Shown here: piece by piece, positions 11,140 through 21,599 of the stretch
Position numbering within the stretch: position 1 is the stretch's first letter
How the letters are laid out: the number at the start of each line of letters is the position of its first letter
Origin: Coptis chinensis
Lineage: Eukaryota > Streptophyta > Magnoliopsida > Ranunculales > Ranunculaceae
DNA length: 64,000 nt
NCBI GenBank assembly: GCA_015680905.1
Contig: CM027381.1
Coordinates: 84,655,501-84,719,500, forward strand
Direction: 5' to 3'
Notes under the pieces: generated by a model
The model's database searches: none
Seen by the model: only the letters and a program-made list of their open reading frames with translations
What the model was told of the DNA's origin: nothing
Made by a program: the position numbers and the translations under genes

Positions 11140-14100
11140 GAATGTTTTTTTTTTATTTGTTCATTTTTTTGAAAAATGAACGACTGAACGGCTATATAAA
11201 GGGTAATTTTGTCTTCTTTGGCTTTGACCGGAAAAATTAGGACGCCTCAAAGGCTCATATGAAAATGGTGTATATGAAATTTCCTTCTAGATGCTACAAA
11301 CCTACCCAGCGCCTTTGATGGTTATAATGTACGTTTTGAAATGAAGGACAAAACACCATCAGAAAAAAAAAATGAAGGACAAATGAACGTTCCTACAAAT
11401 TGAACTGAAAAGTGAACTTGTACAGGTGTACGGTTTGTTTATATCCAATCCATCGCTTTTAACAAAAACCACATTTTACGGATACTATTGTATCTTTACA
11501 CTATTATGATAGCCGGGTTTTTAAGAGGTACTCTTATCAACCTAATAGTGTATTTTTAATCTATCTATTTTAAGATTTTAAACCACTTTTCTTAATTATT
11601 CTAATCAGTTTCTTTTTTTTTAAACAATTTATAAAAAAAACTTGTTCACTTTACTATAGATTTAATGACTTGAAAAAACACCGATGCTTAATCACGGTTC
11701 GCATACTTGCTCCTAATAATCCAACAACCGTAATTAGCTGCATTGCTTAATGATATGAACCCTATTGGAACATGTATACATGAATTTCGTTGACCTGCCA
11801 AACCAACAAAAGTATAGTTTATAAGAAAATATGAGTGGTCGTTGGCCAAGATTTGTTTATGAAAATGATATCTATGCTTTCATGATGAGTTCAAACTTCA
11901 TAGTGAACTAGTGACAAAGCAAATTAACTATAGAATATCCACTTTCAAATATCTAATTTTAGGTTGCCCATATCTATTTTTACTCTTTAACCCGTATAAT
12001 TAATCTTGTTTTTTTAATGCAAAACTAGTACCATCTCTCTTTCACTTCGATCATTTTGATTATGAGGGACCAACTGTTAGTTAGGGCCTAGTTTGGTAAT
12101 ATGTCGAAGTGTTTGTTAATTTCGATTATGTTTCCTTTGCTGGTAATTACTAATTAGGTCAGTTGAACACTCAAACTATCCCCGTCTCAGAAGTCAGAAC
12201 CTAGCCAGTGTATATGTCCTAATGTATGTACTCAAGTAAGGGGTACGACCCTGCATCATGAAATTGTGGAAGCAGGAACTCCTGCAAAAATTTGATGAAC
12301 TTCTACTTCTATGATCCTACGAATTTATATAGGTTTGACTACATCTCTCGCGTAGGCACAAACCAACACTTTGCAATTATTTTCCAGTCACTCTTATTTA
12401 TGAAATATGTAGGGGGAACTATGGAGTGTTTTTGTCCTAAGTCATAAATACAACGTCCTATTCTTTGGACCAAAGTTAGCCATGTAACAAAGTTCTTTTA
12501 ACCACCGTCCAATATATATATAATTGAATTTATCCAAAATATACAATCATTGGTAAGAATTGAAGATTTCATTTCAACCATTGCACTATTGTACCTATCT
12601 AATTAAATAGCAAGTTCTTGAAGAGTTGCATCGACCCAAAACGCATTGACGCCAACTGCCAACGCCTCTTGTAAAAATCGCCAGGTAGTACAATGTTACC
12701 CATGTACAATGTACTACACACTACACAGCTTAAACAATTAAACTGTGAATCGTCCTCCTTCCGACAAACCAAATAGGCAAATATCATATCCGGATCCTAT
12801 GTGTCCTATACTCCTATGTGCCTGCCTTTCGGTACTAGTAAAATGCACTAACTTAAATCTGCCTTCATAATCATAATCTTTGGTGAATTGGTGTAGTTTG
12901 ATCAATTAAATTTAAGCTCTGAACAGAACTGAAAATCTGAATGTTGAACTTAATTGATCAGCAATTCGTAATATATGTTTAGTAGACTTTCTAAAAAAAA
13001 AAATCAGAAGTCCGAAATTAAACAACTTCCTAATTAATTTCTTAAACAATTCCTAATTTTTTTTTTACCAAATGCCAACACACGGATCAAACACAGACAC
13101 CGTCACGTGGTAAGAAAACATCACCTCGAAACTCGTGACTACTGACATTGCAACTTTGTTGATATAATAATGTTAAAAAAAAAAGGCAGTTAATTAATTC
13201 TTTCTATTCAGCCAACAGCCCTTCACTATTTATACTTTACGTAGTAAGTACATAATAACGATTAACAGACATTGCTCTCTAAATATCACTTGCCAAAATT
13301 AAAAAAACTCAATATAAATTTGATGTCATGTTCAGATCGTGATTCTAAGACTTGGGTATTCATTAGTTTATGGTAATTGTATCATTTGGCTATGGTGGGA
13401 ATTGTGATGGGAGGTGGATAAAGGTGAGTTTTTTTATGTTTTTTTGTAGTCTATATACTTGTTTCATTGTTCAATTTGATATTGTTCAGTTATTTGCATT
13501 GAATGTAATAAGTTCAGTTAAAATTGTTGTTCGGCCGGTGTTGGGCTTGTTTGTGTTGAATGCAATATGCAAAACTGCTAAAACAATCATCCTTCACGCA
13601 TTGCGATTTCTAAGATTGCAAATTAATCATTCTGTTGCATTTGAGAAAATACTGCAATTTAGCTGTTTCTAGTGTTAAGTCATTTTAATCAAGTTTTGTA
13701 GTTAGTTTGGGGCTGGAAAGATAGGTGGTATTCAAGTGCATCGTTTCATGAGTTCATAGTGAGGACCATTTGTTGGATACAATTACATGCGCTTAGACGC
13801 TAGTATCTAGCATAACCCCACCCATAGGTTGCTCTTGCGTTTTGTTTAAGTCAAGCATTGTCTTAATCACTGAATTTTTCAAAGAAATGCATGTTTGGAG
13901 GTTTATTCTTTGGTCCAAACACACCAAGTTTTGTTTTCTAACTGGGCTGTCTGCACTTTAGGAGCTATTACAAGTTTCTCTTAAATAGAGTGTATAGTCA
14001 AGGTGCATAAGATCATGATAGTTCTATGAGTGAAAGTTCCAGTGGGATGTAATATGAATGAGAGTGAAGGCTTATATTAATTTAGTACTCATGTGTGTTA

Positions 14101-14940
14101 TATATACCTTGATGTATTAGACTTTCACAAACGGAGGACAAAGGGACTTGATTTGGTTGAGCCTGTTTAATCTGATTCTTTCTTGTATCATGGCGGTCCC
14201 CCAAAACAGTAGTCTATGACGTAGGAATGTATGACAAGTTTCAGGTTACAATACTCAAATCAAGGATTCTTCTAAAACTTCGATTTCTTGTAATTGTCTT
14301 TGTTCTCTTATTCTTAAATAGAGTCTAGCATTCATCTTTTGTTTTGATTTCTTTCCTTTCAAATTGTATCTTAACAGTATCTAATTCATTATCCTTTTTT
14401 TACCATCACATAATGGGTGACGTGATGTAAGATAGTTACTGCTGGCCTTTTATATGTAAGAGATAGTCTTGGGTCCTTGAGCCTATTGTTGGACATTTAC
14501 AGTATCCAACACGCTGTACTTGAGTCAAGACTGATGCATCTAGCATACATGAGCCTAGTGCCCAGAATTTGAAGGTGCCCCTATTTTCATTACAATGGAG
14601 AGGGTTGAGTAGGCCTAAGCTTGAGCTACAATGTGGTAGGTTAGACCTAAGGGCATACTTAAACTATGATGGATATGATCACATTGCGAAGGGTAAAACT
14701 ACGTTGAATATGATCACAACCGAAGGTTATCCTCAATGTTTTCAATATCAAGAAATCCCAAGTTAATCGTTCTCCTTTCCCACATTTAAATGCGACAGTG
14801 ATCTAACATTTTTCGAGAAAAACATTCTCCTGAACTTGAATATATTTGCTTGGTAAGAAATGCATATTGTTTGGCTTATTTCTGACTTGTACGTGTTTAT
14901 ATGATTTCCGGACTTTCAATTTCCAGATGATTGGAGGATT
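11140..14940. other. Intergenic; upstream of the F-box gene
   Basis: About 3.8 kb with no recognised coding region. A donor-like site (GGATAAAGGTGAG near 13416-13428) and the acceptor-like TTTCCAG at 14921-14927 just before the F-box start could mark a 5' untranslated intron, but transcript data would be needed. Short open stretches at 13370-13672 and 14569-14766 resemble nothing known and look like chance frames. Confidence 0.4.
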
Positions 14941-16071
14941 ATGGAGCTATCAGTCACACAAGCTGAGAGTATGACATCCTTGAACAGTGACCTTTTTTAC
15001 GACATTTTAGGGCGCCTTGATGGCTCAACTTTGGCTAGTGCTGCATGTACTTGTGCTGCTTTTTGTTCCATTTCAAAAGAAGAGAAAATATGGGAAAATG
15101 TATGTCGTTCTCTATGGCCTTCAGTCGACAGGGAAGATGTCAGGAGTTTGATTTCACGCGTTGGTGGTTTTAGAAAGTTCTATGCGGACTGTTTCCCGCT
15201 AATCGTGAACAAGGAAGTTCCTGTTGCTCAGTGGGACTACTATCTTGAATACCCTGAAGAATGGACAGAGGATGACTATTACGGCGAAGTTGATGAGCTG
15301 GATAGTATCTCACCTTCAGATTTCATCTCTATTGTGGATATCAGGTATAATGATAAACCAATCTATTCCAAAGTACTTTGGGGTATACCCGACTCTGATG
15401 GATACAATGGTTGGTTTTCCAACTGTCCCTTCCGCATTGATCTTCTTCGTTATTCCGATGGCGATGAAGACCATAATGATAAAGTTACACTCTCTGTTGC
15501 TGATGGTTTGCCACCTATCACCTCCATAGAGAGGGAAAGAAAAGATGGAAAGCTTTGGAAAGAACTTCGTGATGGAATCCGTCTTAGTTGGATTGTTGTG
15601 AATAAAAAAGTGAAGCAAGCTGCTAATGTTGCTAGCTGGAGTCCTCTTGGGGGGCAAAGGCATTGGCCGACAGACAAGGATTTTTTGATACGCTTTGGAT
15701 CAATCCTTCCTGCAAAAGACATCCTTCCTTGTAAAGTAGTTGAATGCATCCTTGTCATGAAGTTTAGAGTGATCCAAATGGGTGAGGGTAGTCAGACAAC
15801 TCTCCAGTTGACAGAGCTAAGTATGCAATTAGAAGACATGGAAGGTTCTCATGTTAATGGTAGAAACAGCTTGCTTGTACTTAGAGAAGCATTGAATTGC
15901 CGTAGGAGCAGAAATTACAGTGAAGCTCTAGAGTCATGCCATTTATATTCAAAGGTGCAGAGTGAGTTAAAGGAAGAGAAGATGAGAAATGAGAGCTGGT
16001 TAGACAGACTATGTATAATAAGTGGCATTACCACTTTTTTTACACTCTGGTACTGCATTTTATCAAAATGA
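14941..16071 (+). CDS. F-box protein (At2g27310/At2g36090-like)
   Basis: A single uninterrupted frame of 376 codons. Residues about 12-55 form an F-box: LNSDLFYDILGRLDGSTLAS followed by CTCAAF and the KIWENVCRSLWP block, the region known to bind SKP1 in SCF ubiquitin ligases. The rest matches a plant-specific F-box group whose Arabidopsis members include At2g27310 and At2g36090, with no kelch or LRR repeats. The C-terminus has a charged stretch (KVQSELKEEKMRNE) and then a short hydrophobic segment (IISGITTFFTLWYCIL) that could anchor the protein in a membrane. The start is supported by an acceptor-like TTTCCAG 13 bases before it, suggesting a leader intron, and by correct placement before the F-box. 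Target protein unknown. This is one of the few intact genes here. Confidence 0.9.
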   Translation: MELSVTQAESMTSLNSDLFYDILGRLDGSTLASAACTCAAFCSISKEEKIWENVCRSLWPSVDREDVRSLISRVGGFRKFYADCFPLIVNKEVPVAQWDYYLEYPEEWTEDDYYGEVDELDSISPSDFISIVDIRYNDKPIYSKVLWGIPDSDGYNGWFSNCPFRIDLLRYSDGDEDHNDKVTLSVADGLPPITSIERERKDGKLWKELRDGIRLSWIVVNKKVKQAANVASWSPLGGQRHWPTDKDFLIRFGSILPAKDILPCKVVECILVMKFRVIQMGEGSQTTLQLTELSMQLEDMEGSHVNGRNSLLVLREALNCRRSRNYSEALESCHLYSKVQSELKEEKMRNESWLDRLCIISGITTFFTLWYCILSK

Positions 16072-16393
16072 AGGAGCCTCGTCTTTTTAACAGTGTTCTT
16101 TTTGGCTTAATGTAATTCTCCTTTCCCGGGCATCTTTCATATCTGACTAAGATCAAATTGCCTGTGGAAGTAGTATAATTGACCCTAAAGAATGACTTAA
16201 ATGGGCTTACTTTTGGTCTCGAAAATACTTCCTTTTATTGGGCTAATTTAATCCTACTGCGTTGTATATGTGTATTGGTTTTGTCTTTCACTTCACATTA
16301 GTTAGTCATTTAGCTGTAGGAAGTAAAGAATTCTCAAGAGTAAAGCAATTCTAAAGGAAACAGAACTAGCTTTCAATAGATGTTGTCATAAAA

Positions 16394-17245
16394 GAGGGAG
16401 AATTGCTAGCATCCTGCCCATTTAAAGGGGTAGGACCATCCTAACCCAATAAAAGACAATACTTTGTGACCAGTTACTTGTAAAACTTAATACAATTCTA
16501 AAACCAGTAAAACTCAAAGTCTTTTCAGTCTTCACAGCCATCCTCTCCCTCTTGCACCACCACCACCGGTCCACCGCTGCCACTCTCTTGTTTTTTAATT
16601 TCACTTCTTTATTCATATTTCTTATTTATTCATTTTTTATTTTTATTCTCTTATTTCTCTCTCAACCCCTCTTCTCCCTCTCCACACCACCACCACCACC
16701 ACTTGCCAATATAAATGTCTCATACATCTCATACATTGTTAATTCCGAAATTGAAAGGTGGGACTCTAATTAGTTTAATTGCTCTAAATTTAATGAATGG
16801 TTTTCTTTAGTTGTGCTCTTACTATGTTTTGTTTTTAGGTTTTCAACTCACTTGAAATTGTTCAAAATATAGAGGGTTATTACTTTCAAATATATTGGTT
16901 CTTGTTTGGCTAATTCACATTTCAAATTGGTAGATACCTTAGTTTTATGCTATATGCTTCTATGTTCTCCTTGTAATTTCAAAAGAAAAATGTTGTATGG
17001 ATTAAAAAAAAAAAATTGCTGGATCGGAATCCGGCGGCCGGAGAAATGGGTAGCTGGCGTTGGTTGGGATTTGGTTGGGTGCTTGTTTGAAAAAGAGAGG
17101 AAAGTGAGTCAACTCAGATTTGATTGTCTTTTTTTTCTAATAAATGAAGTAGAACCTTTACATTAGGTGAACAAGTAATATTGTTTTGTCTGTAATGGGT
17201 TAGGATGCTCCTACCCCTTTAAAGGGTAGGACGCTAGCAATTCTC
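16394..17245. mobile_element. Mutator-like non-autonomous element
   Basis: Inverted termini of at least 50 bases: GAGAATTGCTAGCATCCTGC at the left and its near-complement at the right end, continuing into TTTAAAGGGGTAGGA and CATCCTAACCCA on both sides. The flanking 9-mers GTCATAAAA (16385-16393 and 17246-17254) are identical, fitting the 9-bp target duplication known for Mutator-like elements. The 852-bp body holds CCACCA repeats and no transposase. The left end has four extra bases (GAGG) relative to the right. Confidence 0.85.
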
Positions 17246-17650
17246 GTCATAAAATATGTGGATGTTGTAACGAGTCATTTAAGTTTTGATGCTTGCCAGC
17301 ACCATATAGGGGAAGAGGGATGGAGGCAAAAGAAGAGCAAACGGCCTCTTTGTGCATGATCAGAGAACTCCCTTGTAAAAGGAAATCACCGAACCTTTCA
17401 ATTCTTTGTAATTGGAAATCTATTTGTCAAAGCGATTATCAAAAAGGAGAAAAGGTGGGATTCAACTTTAAACATAACTTTCTTATGTTAGGAAATCAAA
17501 TTAGAGCTAAACAGAATCTCACACAGGATCTCCTTCCTCTTCGTGTTCGGCATGCATTAAAATTCTTATGCATAGAATTGAAGCATAGAACCATCTCAAT
17601 ACGCGTGGTGATCAATCAAGCGAAAAACGAGCATCTTGATACCAGAAGCA

Positions 17651-18095
17651 TGAAGAAGCCATCCCTCTCTCATTGCTTTGTTTTTCCTTCTCTTTTAGCT
17701 TTCATCTTCCTCCTTCAAAATGCTCTTGGTGGTGATACGTACTCTTGACTAGAATTGCAAGAAAATTGTTAGTCTTTCCTAGGACTTCTGCGAGTAGACC
17801 CCAGAAGCAAGACTGCGCTGCTGATCTTCAAGAACTTGCACTTATCTCCATGAATTTGACTATAACCAACGCAATTATGTTGGAGAAAACACTCAAAAGC
17901 TTTTGAATGATCAAAGAAAAGCGGAGGCGATACAAAGTTCAAGCAATGCTTACAAGATTACCTGTCACTTTACTCGGTTACTCGCAACACTACTAGTACG
18001 TGACGGGATCAGTAGCTTTGTCTCAGAACGTCATTCTGAGTCCAACATGGTTATGAGCATTGTCTAAACAACGCCATGTACTTGCTAAGAAGGGT
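17651..18095 (+). pseudogene. Pectinesterase/invertase inhibitor-like pseudogene
   Basis: Begins with a good signal peptide (MKKPSLSHCFVFPSLLAFIF) and then, across several frame changes, shows residues typical of PMEI/invertase inhibitors: DPRSKTA, DLQELALISMNLTITNAI, LLNDQRKAEAIQ and a LQDYLSLYS block. Family members are small extracellular helical proteins with conserved cysteines that inhibit pectin methylesterase or invertase. Here the frame is broken by a stop near 17746, a shift near 17824, and further stops near 17905 and 17999, and the cysteines are not in one frame. It is a decayed copy. It directly follows the Mutator-like element. Confidence 0.65.
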
Positions 18096-18477
18096 TCCGG
18101 GAGTTCAATATTACGTCTCCCTTAACCAAGCAAAGAAGATTACTGTCCAACGCATGCTGACATATCATGACGAACATATGAACTTCACGTTTTGGTTTTA
18201 ATTCTAAAACATAGTTGCTGTTCATACTCCTCTCCCTTTCCCCTAGTACGGTTTGTTTCTTTGGTTTAATTTGTGTTTAGTACTTTAGTTGCTTCGGTGC
18301 TCTTGTCACCTGTGAAGTGTATGTGTTGTTTGTGGTTTGGTTGGGATTGGATTGAATAACTTTTAGTTACTAAATATTGAAACTACAGTGAACTATCGAT
18401 TCTGTATTTTCTTGAGTTGCACACTATGCTATTTTCCTACGCCTATAGTTGCTCGGTTAAGTTTATTTGGTAAATTA
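18096..18477. other. Spacer, nothing recognised
   Basis: No gene or repeat supported between the inhibitor pseudogene and the Harbinger-like MITE. Confidence 0.3.
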
Positions 18478-18796
18478 GAGCATCTTTAAGAGAAAACCAA
18501 GAAAACACCAAATATTTGAACTAAACCCAATACCAAACCAAAAAAACACCAACCAACTTCAACAGGAATATCAAATAGTTGACATCAAATGACGTGGTTA
18601 TAGATAAACCGCGCGTATAACCCACGCAGCTTTCGCAAAACCGCGCCACAGAAACTTAAGCCCATGCGGTTTTCCAAAAACCGCACGGCCTGGTGTTCAA
18701 AAAACCCCAAGAGATATTTGATATAAGACCAAAATAAACACCAAATTTGGCCGATTTGGTGTTTGCTTTGGTGTTTTTATCAACATGTGTATGTTC
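18478..18796. mobile_element. Harbinger-like MITE
   Basis: Starts GAGCATCTTTAAG after TTA and ends ATGTTC before TAA. Inside are characteristic blocks AAAACACCAAA (both orientations), ATAAACCGCGC and CAAAACCGCGCC. The same blocks, in the same order, make up the ends of the PIF/Harbinger element at 59993-63364. It has no coding capacity and appears to be a deletion derivative of that family. The flanking TTA/TAA pair fits the TWA target preference but is not an exact direct repeat. Confidence 0.7.
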
Positions 18797-19559
18797 TAAA
18801 GATGAAAAAACACCAAATTATTGAAAATATGGTGTTTGATACTAGGATAATGTCTCACGGCAAAATGCTATTAGGCAATGTATCACGTACTCTCTAGCTT
18901 GAAGTAATCAAGTGACAAAGATTTGTTCGAGTCTTTCATACGTAGCTCCTTCACAACAGTACTAACTATAATTGTCGTATAAAATCTGTTTTCTCTTTAA
19001 TTTGGGCAGCTTCTTAATCTTATATGACTTGGTTCCAGGTTCAAAGGAAGGCTACTCGAGGGATCTTCATTTAGGTTTGTTCTTTGGTTTCAATTTTTTA
19101 GTATACTTAATTAGTTAATAAATATATGCTTAAGAGAAGAATTTCTCAGTAGCACTCAAAATTGCCAGAGTTTTTTGAGAGGATAAACACACGCACTTTG
19201 TATTCATCTTGGCGCGCACCTTCCTGGCCAAGAAAATAAATGACTTTTATCCGGAAAAGGATTTGTTGGTGCAATATTCACCTACGTTTTTCGTCCATTT
19301 TTTGCAAGCATAGATAAAATCCTAATGATTTATTCTTGGGGCTTTTTTTGGGTGTTTCAAAGTTCAACCAAGTCATCAAATATTGAAAAGACAAACAATT
19401 GCAGATGATCCAAAAACAAAACTTATAGTGCTGCAACAAGACTAAAATAAGGAAAAACCATGCATATTCTTCCTATTCCGTAGTATTTATCTTTTTCCTT
19501 TGACTAAACTCGATAAATTTGGCAAACTCAAAACTAATGTTAAGCGGAATACGAAAGGG
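18797..19559. other. Spacer before the copia element
   Basis: No recognised gene. A small hairpin-forming pair of ACACCAAAT/TATGGTGTTT lies at 18811-18838, possibly an extra part of the neighbouring MITE. Confidence 0.3.
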
Positions 19560-19564
19560 ATGAG

Positions 19565-20241
19565 TGTTGGAGTTATCCCTCACATGAGGAGAGAAACTGG
19601 AGCTGGACAGAAACGGGCAAACTCGACATCGCGAGAAGTCGAGGCCAGGCCAGATAGAGGCGACTTCGGCCGAGTTCCAAGAACATAGGGCTTAATTCGA
19701 CCAGCCTTCGAGTGAATACCGCCAGCGCTCCTTCCAGTCTTTAAGCGACTCGCCAGAGTGGCCTTGCGCGCCGAGTCTATTTTTCGTGGGCTTGCTTCTG
19801 ATTCCGCCCAATTTGGTTTTGGAGATAAAACCAAAATCAAGGTTTTGGAAAACCTAAGACTAAGAACCAAAACAAGTCGGAGGATTGGAATCCAGACTAA
19901 AACAAAGAGAGAGTACCTTTACAGAGATACAACCCTGTAAAGAGATAAGAGTGATCTAGTAAGGTGAGAGACTGTAAGGAGAGATTGTAATCTTCCTTCC
20001 CACTTTATTAAGAACTGGCTCTTGTGGAAGTAGGCATCATTGGCGAACCCACGGTAAATCTTTGTGTTGTGGTTTGCTTTTACCGCTTTACATTATTATC
20101 CGGCTGTTAATAGTTGTTTAGCGAGTTGGGCATGTTAGTATAGGCAGTTTGTGATATTTGAGATTTATCTGGAGTTGAATTGTGTTTATACAAGTTATCT
20201 GTGTAGTGGGGAACCGATTGGTATTGGTGTAATCCCCAACA
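19565..20241 (+). repeat. Copia 5' LTR
   Basis: 677 bases, TGTTGGAG...CCCCAACA. Most of it is nearly identical to the 3' LTR, but about 19680-19810 is patchily different (small indels and blocks of changes), while both outer parts match closely. Contains the promoter region by position; no TATA box is asserted. Confidence 0.9.
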
Positions 20242-20243
20242 AG

Positions 20244-20255
20244 TGGTATCAGAGC
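20244..20255 (+). promoter_or_regulatory. tRNA-iMet primer-binding site
   Basis: TGGTATCAGAGC two bases after the 5' LTR, the standard copia priming site complementary to the 3' end of initiator methionine tRNA. Confidence 0.9.
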
Positions 20256-20351
20256 CTTGGTTAGAATAGCCTAGGGTGTTATCCGAATCTTGGTCAGAAG
20301 GTGTTTGACGAAATTCCTGAGAGAAGATTTGAGGTTAAATAACTTGTAGAG

Positions 20352-21235
20352 ATGGACCATTCCGTGAACACTCGCATGATGAGTCTGAATAGGAAAAACT
20401 ACACCATCTGGAAAGCCAAGATGGAAGACTTGCTATACTGCAAGGACTTGGCACTTCCCATTGAGAATGAGGGAGTAAAACCGAAAAGACCGATGAGGCT
20501 TGAGTGGAAAAAGCTTGACAGAAAAGCGATTGGATACATTCGACAGTGGATTGACGACAGTGTCTTTCACCATGTGGCCCAGAGACTACAGACCTTCACC
20601 TGCGGGAAGAAACTTCGAAGACTGTATGAGAGGGAAGTCGGGTGGAAACAAAGTGCTAGTTGTTAAGAAGTTTGCGGAACCACGAAGTACCAAGAAGGTT
20701 CTTCAATGTCCGAGCATCTTAATGAAGTACGAATATCATCAATCGATGCATTTGATGAAGATCAATTTGGGAGACGAAGTTGAGGCTTTGTTTCTATTAG
20801 GCTCTCTACCCGAAAGTTGGGAGACATTAGCGGTTTCTACATGGAGCGACCAAGGATGGAATTGTTACCATGGAGATGGCTACCACGCCTTTGTTGAATG
20901 AGGAGATTAGAAGGAGTGCAAGAAGCGACTCTTCTCACTCGGAGGTCCTTTTCACGAGAAAACGGGGAGAGGTCGAGCGAAAAACCATCTCTGCTCTAGA
21001 GGTGATGGCCAGTAAATCTAGGGGTGAAGCTAGAACTCCTAAGCGCAGAGGCAATGTTACTATTGTGCCACCAAAGGCCACTTCCGGATATGAGTCGCGA
21101 ACACCGAGGGATGAGAAGAATAACCGCGTGTATATGAAGACATGGTGCGAGGAACGGAAACACGGCAGAGATACTACTCGCACTAGTCGGCGACTGAGTG
21201 GGAATTGTGTCAGATTGTGGTGTGTGCTGTCTTAG
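20352..21235 (+). pseudogene. Copia gag, frameshifted
   Basis: Begins MDHSVNTRMMSLNRKNYTIW, then KMEDLLYCKDLALP, the usual start of Tork-type gag (UBN2/DUF4219 region). The frame shifts near 20600-20660, and the continuation (NKVLVVKKFAE..., GDEVEALFLLGSLPESWETLA, NEEIRRSARSDSSHSEVLF) is spread over three frames. Gag forms the virus-like particle that packages element RNA. The conserved CCHC zinc knuckle is no longer readable in one frame. Most damage is small indels rather than substitutions. Confidence 0.8.
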
Positions 21236-21599
21236 TACCTCATGTCAGGATACAGAGTGGGTGATAGATCAGGAGCATCCTATCACGTCACACCGCATCG
21301 GGATTCTTCACTACCTACAGTGGTGAATATGGTGAAGTAAGGATGGGTAAATGATGGAGTCTCAAGATTATAGGCATTGGAGATGTTCATGTAGAAACCA
21401 ATGTCGGCTACACCTTGACACTCCGGGGATGTAAGACATGTCCCCGACATACGGCTAAGCCTAATTTCGGGCCGGGAAATTAGATGATGATGGCTTTGTA
21501 AACTCGTTTTGGTAACGGGGTATGGAAACCCGACCCGAGAGGTTCCATTGTAGCGGCCGAGGAAAAGAAAACTTGCTCTCTTTACAAAACACAAAGCTA

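Noticed and set aside
16552..17166. Two small plus-strand frames between the Mutator-like termini
   Set aside because: No transposase or host-gene similarity; the His and Pro runs come from CCACCA repeats.
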